The notes beneath the pieces were generated by a model. The model searched no databases. It saw only the letters and a list, made by a program, of their open reading frames with translations, and was not told the origin of the DNA. The position numbers and the translations under genes are program-made. A DNA stretch of 64,000 nt from CAVZYN01 sp963779515 (GTDB taxonomy: Bacteria > Pseudomonadota > Alphaproteobacteria > Rhizobiales > Hyphomicrobiaceae): NCBI GenBank assembly GCA_963779515.1, contig CAVZYN010000011.1, forward strand, positions 124,001 to 188,000, given 5' to 3'. This document shows, piece by piece, positions 8,888 to 16,428 of this stretch (within the stretch, counting starts at the first letter, position 1; each line of letters opens with the position of its first letter).

Positions 8888-9886
8888 GTGAATATTGTCG
8901 TCAGACCACCTCTCGGACCTGTCAGCCCCGCCAAATTCAAGAACCCCGATCGGACCGCCAAGGGCGACGCGCGCGCCCGTGTGCCGCTGTCGAAGCTCGA
9001 GACGCTCTGGATCAACACCGGCACGCTCTGCAACATCACGTGCCAGAACTGCTATATCGAATCGAGCCCCACCAACGATCGCCTCGCCTACATCACCGCG
9101 AGCGAAGCTGGTAGTTACCTCGACGAGATCGCGACACTGGCGCTCGGCACCCGCGAAATCGGTTTTACAGGCGGCGAGCCGTTCCTCAATCCCGACATCC
9201 TGATCATGATTGGCGACGCCCTCGCACGCGGCCACGAGGTGCTGGTGTTGACCAACGCCATGCAGCCGATGCTGCGCCCTAAGATCAAGCAGGGGCTCCT
9301 GAAGTTGCAGGCGGCGCATGGCAGCCGCCTCAAGCTGCGCGTCAGCCTCGATCATTTCACGCAACTGCTGCACGAGAGCGAGCGCGGCGCCAAGACGTGG
9401 GCGAAGACGATCGCTGGCATGGACTGGCTCGCCGAGAACGGCTTTGCCGTCGCCATCGCTGGCCGCACCTGCTGGCAGGAGACCGAGGCGGACTCGCGCG
9501 CGGGATATGCCAAACTGATCGCCGGACGCGGCTGGCCGATCGATCCGGCCGATCATGCAGCGCTGCTGCTGCTGCCCGAAATGGATGCCACCGTCGATGT
9601 CCCGGAGATTTCGACGGCGTGCTGGTCGATCCTCGACAAAAAGCCGTCCGATATGATGTGCGCCACCAGCCGCATGGTGGTGAAGCGCAAAGGCGAGGAC
9701 AGGCCGACGGTGCTTCCGTGCACGCTGCTGCCCTACGACGCCGCCTTCGACATGGGCGCGACCCTCGCGGCCTCGATGGCCGCCGACGGCGGCATGTTCG
9801 ACGCCGGTGCCGTCAAACTCTGCCACACGCACTGCTCGAAGTTCTGCGTGCTGGGCGGCGGCTCCTGTTCCGTCCGCAGCGACTAA
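8888..9886 (+). CDS. Radical SAM protein with C-terminal cysteine cluster
   Basis: An S-adenosylmethionine radical enzyme of unknown substrate. The cluster-binding motif CNITCQNC (C-x3-C-x2-C, about C48/C52/C55) is followed by the SAM-contact GFTGGEPFLNPD. The last 25 residues add a second set of cysteines, CHTHCSKFC followed by C in GGGSC, with another Cys at LPCTLLP, which suggests an auxiliary iron-sulfur cluster as in SPASM/twitch-type enzymes. I chose GTG 8888 (332 residues, GAGG at 8874-8877); GTG 8819 would add 23 residues. The upstream aminotransferase is its only same-strand neighbour, and no peptide precursor gene is evident nearby. Confidence 0.85.
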   Translation: MNIVVRPPLGPVSPAKFKNPDRTAKGDARARVPLSKLETLWINTGTLCNITCQNCYIESSPTNDRLAYITASEAGSYLDEIATLALGTREIGFTGGEPFLNPDILIMIGDALARGHEVLVLTNAMQPMLRPKIKQGLLKLQAAHGSRLKLRVSLDHFTQLLHESERGAKTWAKTIAGMDWLAENGFAVAIAGRTCWQETEADSRAGYAKLIAGRGWPIDPADHAALLLLPEMDATVDVPEISTACWSILDKKPSDMMCATSRMVVKRKGEDRPTVLPCTLLPYDAAFDMGATLAASMAADGGMFDAGAVKLCHTHCSKFCVLGGGSCSVRSD

Positions 9887-9912
9887 AAAACCCCCGGCGT
9901 CGCCGCCGAGGG
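9885..9912 (-). terminator. Rho-independent terminator for mscL
   Basis: Read on the minus strand, the arms 9904-9912 and 9891-9899 form a 9-bp stem with one mismatch and a 4-base loop. A run of T follows (complement of the A-run at 9885-9890). It lies 27 bases after the mscL stop and overlaps the stop codon of the radical SAM gene, so it may also serve as a weaker plus-strand terminator. Confidence 0.75.
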
Positions 9913-9938
9913 TCTCTCATTTCAGATCGAAAAAACGC

Positions 9939-10337
9939 TCAGCGCTTGACCAGCGCGTCGCGGATTTCCTTGAGGTAGAGTTCTGACGCGGCCGGCGGTG
10001 CCGGTGGCGCAGCAGCGGCTTGCGTCTCGAACTTCTTCTTCATCTGGTTCATGGCGCGGATCAGCATGAACAGCACGAACGCGATGATCGCGAAGTCGAC
10101 GATCGTCTGAATGAACTCGCCGTACTTGATCAGTACCGGCTTGGACGGCGTCGGCAGATTGATGGCGAGATCGCCGAAGTTGACGCCGCCCATGAGATAA
10201 CCGATCGGCGGCATTAGAATGTTCTTCACAAGTGAGTTGACGATCTTACCGAAGGCGGCGCCGACGATGACGCCGACCGCGAGATCGACAACATTTCCTT
10301 TCAAGGCAAAGTCCTTGAATTCGCTCATCATGCTCAT
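9939..10337 (-). CDS. mscL: Large-conductance mechanosensitive channel
   Basis: Inner-membrane osmotic release valve, a homopentamer that opens under membrane tension. At 132 residues it matches the family length. It has the hallmark N-terminus MSEFKDFALKGNVVDLAVGV leading into TM1, the pore motif GAAFGKIVNSLV, a short periplasmic loop, TM2 near residues 80-100 (VDFAIIAFVLFMLIRAMN) and a charged cytosolic helix ending EIRDALVKR. ATG 10337 has GGAGAG at 10348-10353; in-frame ATGs at 10331 and 10328 are possible. A clear terminator follows. It is a monocistronic gene divergent from the CrbS-like kinase. Confidence 0.97.
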   Translation of the reverse strand: MSMMSEFKDFALKGNVVDLAVGVIVGAAFGKIVNSLVKNILMPPIGYLMGGVNFGDLAINLPTPSKPVLIKYGEFIQTIVDFAIIAFVLFMLIRAMNQMKKKFETQAAAAPPAPPAASELYLKEIRDALVKR

Positions 10338-10660
10338 AGGGTCTGCTCTCCTCATTGCCGGCGTCTGCCGGACGATGTCTTTGTGACAGTCGCGATCAAA
10401 AGCGTACTGAGTGTTGGTTCCGGGCCCTTGACGTGCGACTTCTCCCCGAATCAGTCTGAAAACCCTAGGTGAGGGTCTTAATATGTTCAATATTTCCGAA
10501 CCGAGCAATTGTCGCGGCACGGGTATCCTTGCCCGATGTGAGATAAAAAATATAACGATTTCAATGGATTGAATGTTGTTACGCTTTGGACGATAATAGT
10601 GTTTCGCGAGCCTGAGACGGACGGCGGGCAGTCAAGCACGGACAACGCGGGCGGTATCTG
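10338..10660. other. Divergent intergenic region between mscL and the CrbS-like kinase
   Basis: A 323-bp stretch with no supportable gene. Bases about 10540-10585 are much more AT-rich than the surroundings (an A-run followed by TATAACGATTTC), which fits a promoter region for the kinase gene. I could not place -35/-10 boxes with confidence. Confidence 0.4.
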
Positions 10661-13600
10661 ATGATTGAGGGATGGACCGTCGTCGCGTTGGCGCTCGGCT
10701 ACGTCGGCATTCTGTTCGCCATCGCCTGGTTCGGCGATCGCCATATGCGCTATCGCAAGGGTGGCGACGGCCGGCCAGTGATTTTCGCGCTCTCGATCGC
10801 GGTCTATTGCACATCGTGGACGTTTTTCGGCAGCGTCGGCCTCGCGGCCAAGACCGGCTACGATTTCATTCCGGTCTATCTCGGACCGATTCTGTTTTTT
10901 CTGTTCGGCTGGCGGCTGTTGTTGCGCATCGTGCGTCTCGCCAAGAGCCAGAACATCACATCGATCGCCGACTTCCTCGCCGCGCGCTATGGCAAGAGCC
11001 CCGCCGTTGCCGCCATCGTCGCGATCATCGCGGTGATCGGGTCGCTGCCGTATTTCGCGCTGCAGCTGAAAGCGGTCGCGACCTCCGTCGAGACGCTGCT
11101 GGGACCGAGCCTGCTCGCCGAACTCAACTTCGCGACCGATACCGCGCTGATCATCGCCATGGCGATGGCGGCCTTCGCCGTGCTCTTCGGCACGCGCCAC
11201 ATCGACGCCACCGAGCATCAGGAAGGCCTGATGCTCGCGATCGCAGCCGAGTCGCTGGTGAAGCTCGCCGCCTTCCTGATCGTCGGCTTCTTTGTCTTGT
11301 TCTCGGTCTTCGGCGGTACCGGCGATCTCTTGAACAAGGCGCGCGAGAGCGCCCAGATCCAGTCGATATTCGCGCAAGGGTTCAACGGCGCGACGTGGCT
11401 CACGGTCACGTTCTTGAGTTTCACGGCGATCATTCTGCTGCCGCGTCAGTTCCACGTCACCATCGTCGAGAACAACTCGGAAAATGAGATCCGCCGCGCC
11501 GCGTGGCTGTTTCCGGCCTATCTGGTGCTGATCAACATCTTCGTGGTCCCGATCGCCGCCGCGGGCATCTTGCTACTGCCGCAGGCGAGCGTCAGCGCCG
11601 ACGGATATGTGCTGGCATTGCCGCTCGCCAGCGGCAGCCACGTCATGACCATGATCGCTTTCGTTGGTGGATTGTCGGCGGCGACCGCCATGGTCATCGT
11701 CGACAGCGTCGCGCTCGCGATCATGGTTTGCAACGGCCTCATCGTGCCGCTCATCCTGCGGCGCCGGATCGAAGACGGGCCGCGCACCGCCGACGTGTCG
11801 GCCCTGCTGCTCATGGTCCGGCGCGTCGCGATCTTCGTGATCGTCATGCTCGGCTACGCGTTCTATCGCCTGCTCGGATCCACTCAGGGCCTCGCCTCGA
11901 TCGGCCTCGTCGCGTTCGCGGCGTTCGCGCAATTCGCGCCGGCGTTTTTTGGCGGCCTGATCTGGCGCCAGGCGACTGCGCGCGGCGCCATCGCCGGCAT
12001 GTTGATCGGCTTTGCGGTATGGGCCTACACGCTGTTGTGGCCCTGGTTCGTGACCGCGGGCTTCTGGTCGCCGGCGGTTCTGACGGAAGGCCCGTTCGGT
12101 CTCGGATTCCTGGCTCCGCAGTCGCTGTTTTACCTGCGCTTCGATCCACTCTCGCACGGCGTCTTTTGGAGTCTCGCGGCCAACGTTTTCGCCTTCGTGA
12201 CCATGTCGCTGTCGCGCGCTCCTGAACCGGTCGAGCGGCTGCAGGCACACATCTTCGTCAAGGATGATCCGGTTCCCGCGCCTGTCGCGCGCAGCTTCAG
12301 GCTCTGGCGCACCACCATCACTGCCGGCGATCTGCAGCGCACCGTCGCGCGCTATCTCGGGCCCGAACGCACGGAGCGCTCGTTCACGGAGTACGCCGCG
12401 AGCCAGGGCATCGCCTTCTCGCCGGACGCGGAAGCCGACATACATTTGCTGCGTTTCAGCGAACGTCTGCTGGCGAGCGCCATCGGCGCGGCGTCGTCCC
12501 GCCTCGTGATGTCGCTGCTCCTGCAGCGCAGCTCCGCTGGCAGCCAGTCCGCCATGCGCCTCCTCGACGACGCATCCGAGGCGCTGCAATACAATCGCGA
12601 TCTGCTGCAGTCCGCCATCGATCAGGTCCGCCATGGTCTCAGCGTGTTCGACAAGGACATGCGGCTGATCTGCTGGAACCGGCAGTTCCGCGAATTGCTG
12701 GATCTTCCGCCCGACACAGGACGCGTGGGTGTGCCGCTCGACGAGATCCTGCGCACATGCGCCGCGCGCGGCGATTTCGGCGAAGGGCCCGTCGACACGC
12801 TGGTGGCCGACCGGCTGGAGAAATTGAGTGCCCGGCGCGAGACGTTTCAGGAGCACTTCCGCTCCGGCCGCATTCTTGAGTTCCGCACCTCCGCCATGCC
12901 GCAAGGCGGCATCGTGACGACGTATTCGGACATCACCGAGCGGGTCGGCGCCTCGCGAGAACTCGCCCGCGCCAACGAAACGCTGGAACGCCGCGTGGCT
13001 GAGCGCACCGCCGAATTGCTCGATGTCAACGACGCCCTGGCCATCGCCAAGATCAAGGCCGACGAAGCCAACCTCGACAAGACGCGATTTCTGGCAGCGG
13101 CCAGCCACGACGTGTTGCAACCGCTGAATGCCGCGCGCATCTATGCCGCCAGCCTGATGGAGCGGCCGATCACCGGGCCCGATGCGCAATTGGCGCGCAA
13201 CATCGACGCCTCGCTCGACGCCGTCGAAGAAATTTTGGGCGCATTGATCGAAATTGCCCGCCTCGACACCGGCCGGCTCGATCCCGACATCACCGAGTTT
13301 CCGCTGCAGGCGTTGCTCGACCAGATCGCCGTCGATTTCGCGCCGATGGCCCGCGAGAAGAACCTCGATCTCTGCTTCGTGCGCACCAGTGTGTGGGTCC
13401 GGTCCGATCGGCGCATGCTGCGGCGCGTGCTGCAGAACTTGATCTCCAATGGCGTCAAGTACACGGCCGCCGGCCGCGTTCTGATCGGTGTCCGGCAACG
13501 CGCGAGCGAGGTCGTCGTGCAGGTGCTCGACACGGGTCCCGGCATTCCGATCGGCAAGCAGGAGCTGATCTTCCGCGAGTTCCTTCGCCTCGAGGAAACC

Positions 13601-14173
13601 GCCAGTGCCGTGCGCGGCCTTGGTCTCGGTCTGTCGATCGTCGAACGCATCGGCAAGGTGCTGGATCATCCGATCGCCATCGCCTCGACGCCCGGAAAAG
13701 GGTCGGCGTTCAGTGTCACCCTGCCGCGCGCCAAGTCGCGTCAGGCGCAGGATCACGCTCAGCCGCAGGTCGCGGCCACCGGCCTCTCGTCCGTCGTGGC
13801 GCTCTGCGTCGACAACGAGCCAGCCGTGTTGGATGGCATGGAAACGTTGTTGCGCGGATGGGGCTGCACGGTGTTGAAGGCCGCCAGCACGGCCGCCGCG
13901 CTCGACCTGCTGGCCCAACCCGGACGCCTCCCCGACATCATCCTCGCCGACTATCATCTCGACGCCGAAACCGGGCTCGATGCGATCGCGGCCATACGCG
14001 CCAAACTCGGCGGCGACATCCCGGCGCTGGTCATCACCGCCGACCGCTCGTCGGAGGTGCAGCGCGATGTCCGCCTGCTAGGCCTGACGATTTTGCGCAA
14101 GCCCGTGAAGGCGGCCTCGCTGCGCGCCATGATGACCCAGCTGACGGTCCAGCGCCGCGCCGCCGCCGAATAG
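10661..14173 (+). CDS. CrbS-type hybrid sensor: Na+/solute-symporter domain fused to histidine kinase and receiver
   Basis: A 1170-residue inner-membrane sensor. Residues 1 to about 515 form an SLC5/SSF-like transporter domain with many spans. A PAS-like segment follows at about 640-760 (SVFDKDMRLICWNRQFREL), then a coiled coil and the kinase. The phosphoacceptor is H816 in AAASHDVLQPLN; the HATPase has N (NLISNGVKYT), DTGPGIP and GLGLGLSIVERI. The C-terminal receiver has the phosphorylatable D1097 in ILADYHLD and KPV. This architecture is that of CrbS/CbrA-type kinases; in Vibrio and Pseudomonas, CrbS with the LuxR-type CrbR controls acetate use (acs, actP). A matching LuxR regulator lies at 24614, next to an SSF/DUF4212 symporter. 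The acetate signal itself is inferred. Confidence 0.9.
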   Translation: MIEGWTVVALALGYVGILFAIAWFGDRHMRYRKGGDGRPVIFALSIAVYCTSWTFFGSVGLAAKTGYDFIPVYLGPILFFLFGWRLLLRIVRLAKSQNITSIADFLAARYGKSPAVAAIVAIIAVIGSLPYFALQLKAVATSVETLLGPSLLAELNFATDTALIIAMAMAAFAVLFGTRHIDATEHQEGLMLAIAAESLVKLAAFLIVGFFVLFSVFGGTGDLLNKARESAQIQSIFAQGFNGATWLTVTFLSFTAIILLPRQFHVTIVENNSENEIRRAAWLFPAYLVLINIFVVPIAAAGILLLPQASVSADGYVLALPLASGSHVMTMIAFVGGLSAATAMVIVDSVALAIMVCNGLIVPLILRRRIEDGPRTADVSALLLMVRRVAIFVIVMLGYAFYRLLGSTQGLASIGLVAFAAFAQFAPAFFGGLIWRQATARGAIAGMLIGFAVWAYTLLWPWFVTAGFWSPAVLTEGPFGLGFLAPQSLFYLRFDPLSHGVFWSLAANVFAFVTMSLSRAPEPVERLQAHIFVKDDPVPAPVARSFRLWRTTITAGDLQRTVARYLGPERTERSFTEYAASQGIAFSPDAEADIHLLRFSERLLASAIGAASSRLVMSLLLQRSSAGSQSAMRLLDDASEALQYNRDLLQSAIDQVRHGLSVFDKDMRLICWNRQFRELLDLPPDTGRVGVPLDEILRTCAARGDFGEGPVDTLVADRLEKLSARRETFQEHFRSGRILEFRTSAMPQGGIVTTYSDITERVGASRELARANETLERRVAERTAELLDVNDALAIAKIKADEANLDKTRFLAAASHDVLQPLNAARIYAASLMERPITGPDAQLARNIDASLDAVEEILGALIEIARLDTGRLDPDITEFPLQALLDQIAVDFAPMAREKNLDLCFVRTSVWVRSDRRMLRRVLQNLISNGVKYTAAGRVLIGVRQRASEVVVQVLDTGPGIPIGKQELIFREFLRLEETASAVRGLGLGLSIVERIGKVLDHPIAIASTPGKGSAFSVTLPRAKSRQAQDHAQPQVAATGLSSVVALCVDNEPAVLDGMETLLRGWGCTVLKAASTAAALDLLAQPGRLPDIILADYHLDAETGLDAIAAIRAKLGGDIPALVITADRSSEVQRDVRLLGLTILRKPVKAASLRAMMTQLTVQRRAAAE

Positions 14174-14210
14174 CGCGGGACATTCAAGTCAGGACGTCGT
14201 GGCGTCGGTA

Positions 14211-15137
14211 TCAGTGACTGCCGCGGCGGAAGATCGTCGAGGCGGCGAGCCCGGCAGCGAGCGCGGCGAGCACCGTCGCGATACCGTAGAGCAGCGGATA
14301 CTGGAACGCTGAATCGTGCAGGAACCGCTCGACACCCTCGCGTTGCAGCTCGAATCGGCGAGTGTACTGGCTGAGCAGTTTGTCGCCTTGAAACAGGTAA
14401 ACGTGTGTGTTGAACGGGCCGACCGTCACATTCGCCGGCAACTTGATCCGCGAGCGAAACAGGCTTCGGCCGATGAACGTCACGTCGCTTTCCGCTTGCT
14501 GATAGAGGCCTGATTTCTGTTTCAGCCGAATGAGGGCGTTGCGGAAGTCGGTGAGATCCTGCGCGGTATAGCCTTTGCCTGTTGCCGCGGCACTCAAGCG
14601 CATATTGGTCAGCCCGAGATCGTTTTCCTTCAGGAGTTCGGGCGTACCGATCTCGTCGAGCGGGCGGTTCGATGCGACGGCGTAGTAGCTCGGGACCGCT
14701 TCGAACCGCAGCGATTCCGTATTGATCCAGATGCCGCCGACATTGCTTTTGCGCCGCGCCGTTATCCGGCTCGGCGCGCCCTCGACCACGATCACGAGGT
14801 CGTAGTAGTTGGACTCGGAACTCGGCTGCTGGCTGTTCTCGACCGCGCCGAACACGACGATCTCGGTACCCGTAAAACTGGATGTCACCGCGACGGTGCG
14901 CGTCGAGACGTCCGCCTGAACGCTCTCGGCGACGTTGGCGGCGCGCTTCTGGATCGCTGGACCGTCAGGAACGAGTGCGGGTGGCGCGGGTGCCGGTGCA
15001 GGTGCTGCTTTCGGTGCCGGTGGCGGCGTTGCCTGCTTTTTCGGTGTCTGCGCGCCAGCGCCAACCGCGACGGCGGCCAACAGCACGGTCGCGACCAGCG
15101 TCGATGCCCATCGTCCCCCCGCCCCGTCGCGCATCAA
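14211..15137 (-). CDS. TIGR02186 family exported/membrane protein
   Basis: A conserved alphaproteobacterial protein of unknown function (TIGR02186). It has an N-terminal signal/anchor (STLVATVLLAAVAVGAGA), a Pro/Ala-rich stretch to about residue 50, a beta-rich periplasmic domain containing TGTEIVVFGAVENS, LVIVVEGAP and RKSNVGGIWINTES, and a C-terminal span (YPLLYGIATVLAALAAGLAAS). Its ATG overlaps the last codons of the upstream TauE/SafE gene by 4 nt, so the pair is translationally coupled. This pairing is regularly seen in the order. A link to sulfite/organosulfonate export is plausible only through that partner. Confidence 0.88.
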   Translation of the reverse strand: MMRDGAGGRWASTLVATVLLAAVAVGAGAQTPKKQATPPPAPKAAPAPAPAPPALVPDGPAIQKRAANVAESVQADVSTRTVAVTSSFTGTEIVVFGAVENSQQPSSESNYYDLVIVVEGAPSRITARRKSNVGGIWINTESLRFEAVPSYYAVASNRPLDEIGTPELLKENDLGLTNMRLSAAATGKGYTAQDLTDFRNALIRLKQKSGLYQQAESDVTFIGRSLFRSRIKLPANVTVGPFNTHVYLFQGDKLLSQYTRRFELQREGVERFLHDSAFQYPLLYGIATVLAALAAGLAASTIFRRGSH

Positions 15138-16063
15138 TGTCCTCCGGCCGTTGAGGAGGATATCGAGAACAATTCACCGGGGTGGGCGATCAGGCCGTAG
15201 GCCATGCGCAGGCAAACCAGCAGCACCGTGCCCGCCAGCACGAATCTGAGCTGCTCGCCTTTCAGCTTTTCGCCCGCCATCGCGCCGAACTGGGCGCCGA
15301 TCACCCCCCCGATCATGAGCTGCAGCGCGAGCACCACATCCACCGTGTAGTTCTGCGTCGCGTGCAGGATGGTCGTCGCCGCCGTCACGAACATGATCTG
15401 GAACAGCGACGTGCCGACAACGACGTTGGTCGGCACCCGCAACAGATAGATCATCGCCGGCACCATGATGAAGCCGCCGCCGACGCCCATGATGGCAGCC
15501 AACAGGCCGACGAACGCGCCGATCACGAACGGCGGGATCGCGCTGATGTAGAGCTTCGACCGGTGAAACCGCATTTTCAACGGCAGCCCGTGGATCCAGC
15601 TGTGCTGACCCGGCAGGCGCGAACTTGCAGGCTTCCCGCTGCGCGACTTGCGGATCGCATTGACGCTCTCGATCATCATGAGAACGCCGATGATGCCGAG
15701 AAACACGACGTAGATCATCGAGACGAAGAGGTCGAATTGCCCGACGCGGCGCAATACCTTCACGAGCTGCACGCCGACCACCGACCCGAGCACACCGCCG
15801 ACAAGCAAAACCACGCCAAGCTTGATATCGATGTTGCGCCGCCGCCATTGCGCGAGTGCGCCCGACACCGACGAGGCGACGATCTGCGCGGCCTCGGTGC
15901 CGACCGCCACCGCCGAGGGGATGCCGGAGAAAATCAGCAGCGGCGTCATCAGGAAGCCGCCGCCGACACCGACCATCCCGGACAGGAACCCGACGGCAGC
16001 ACCCATGCCCATGAATAGAAAGATGTTCGCCGACATCTCGGCGATCGGCAGATAGAAATTCAT
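15134..16063 (-). CDS. TauE/SafE-family permease (putative sulfite/sulfonate exporter)
   Basis: A 309-residue integral membrane protein of the TauE/SafE family, which exports small anions such as sulfite or sulfoacetate. The family's internal duplication is visible as two similar motifs: GMVGVGGGFLMTPLLIFSGI near residue 30 and AIMGVGGGFIMVPAMIY near residue 190, each followed by a hydrophobic run. A basic cytosolic loop (KSRSGKPASSRLPGQ) separates the halves. It is the first gene of a two-gene operon with the TIGR02186 protein (4-nt overlap). The true substrate cannot be told from the sequence. Confidence 0.9.
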   Translation of the reverse strand: MNFYLPIAEMSANIFLFMGMGAAVGFLSGMVGVGGGFLMTPLLIFSGIPSAVAVGTEAAQIVASSVSGALAQWRRRNIDIKLGVVLLVGGVLGSVVGVQLVKVLRRVGQFDLFVSMIYVVFLGIIGVLMMIESVNAIRKSRSGKPASSRLPGQHSWIHGLPLKMRFHRSKLYISAIPPFVIGAFVGLLAAIMGVGGGFIMVPAMIYLLRVPTNVVVGTSLFQIMFVTAATTILHATQNYTVDVVLALQLMIGGVIGAQFGAMAGEKLKGEQLRFVLAGTVLLVCLRMAYGLIAHPGELFSISSSTAGGH

Positions 16064-16428
16064 TCGGTGTATCCAGTTCTGATGCGGCGGCCGCGGCCAC
16101 TGCCTCAGGTGGAATTGGGAGTGCTGGCCGGCGGGCGCTGCGGGCCTCGGCGAATGTCACAGTGTGACGGGCCAAGGCGCACGGGAAGCAGCGAGCCACC
16201 GTACGGCGAGAGATCGTAGTGGTGCCTGCCGGGGGACCCTTCGTCAACGCAAGGGTGTGCGTCAAATGGTTCCGTCAGAGTCCCATTGGGACACTATGTC
16301 CACAGGAAACTCAAGTGACGATCAGTGGAAACAGCCCGGCGGTCCGCCGCGCAGACCCGAAGGGGTTGCCCGGAATTCGTAGCGGTCTCCGGCACGTAGC
16401 GGCGCGGCGCCGCAACTGAGACCAAAGA
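16064..16428. other. Intergenic region without a supported gene
   Basis: 365 bp between the start of the TauE/SafE gene and the end of the PodJ-like gene. A 28-codon frame from ATG 16297 is open but has no clear ribosome site or recognisable product. No strong inverted repeat or RNA gene is evident. Confidence 0.4.

Noticed and set aside
9891..9912. Terminator assigned to the radical SAM gene
   Set aside because: The T-run is on the minus strand after the stem, which fits mscL; plus-strand activity is only possible, not shown.
11573..13957. 794-codon minus-strand frame inside the CrbS-like kinase
   Set aside because: Antisense to well-supported kinase motifs; the translated sequence is Arg/Gln/Asp-rich with no fold-like pattern.
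16164..16382. Possible small gene between the TauE/SafE and PodJ-like genes
   Set aside because: No convincing ribosome site and no recognisable product; Arg/Ser-rich composition.
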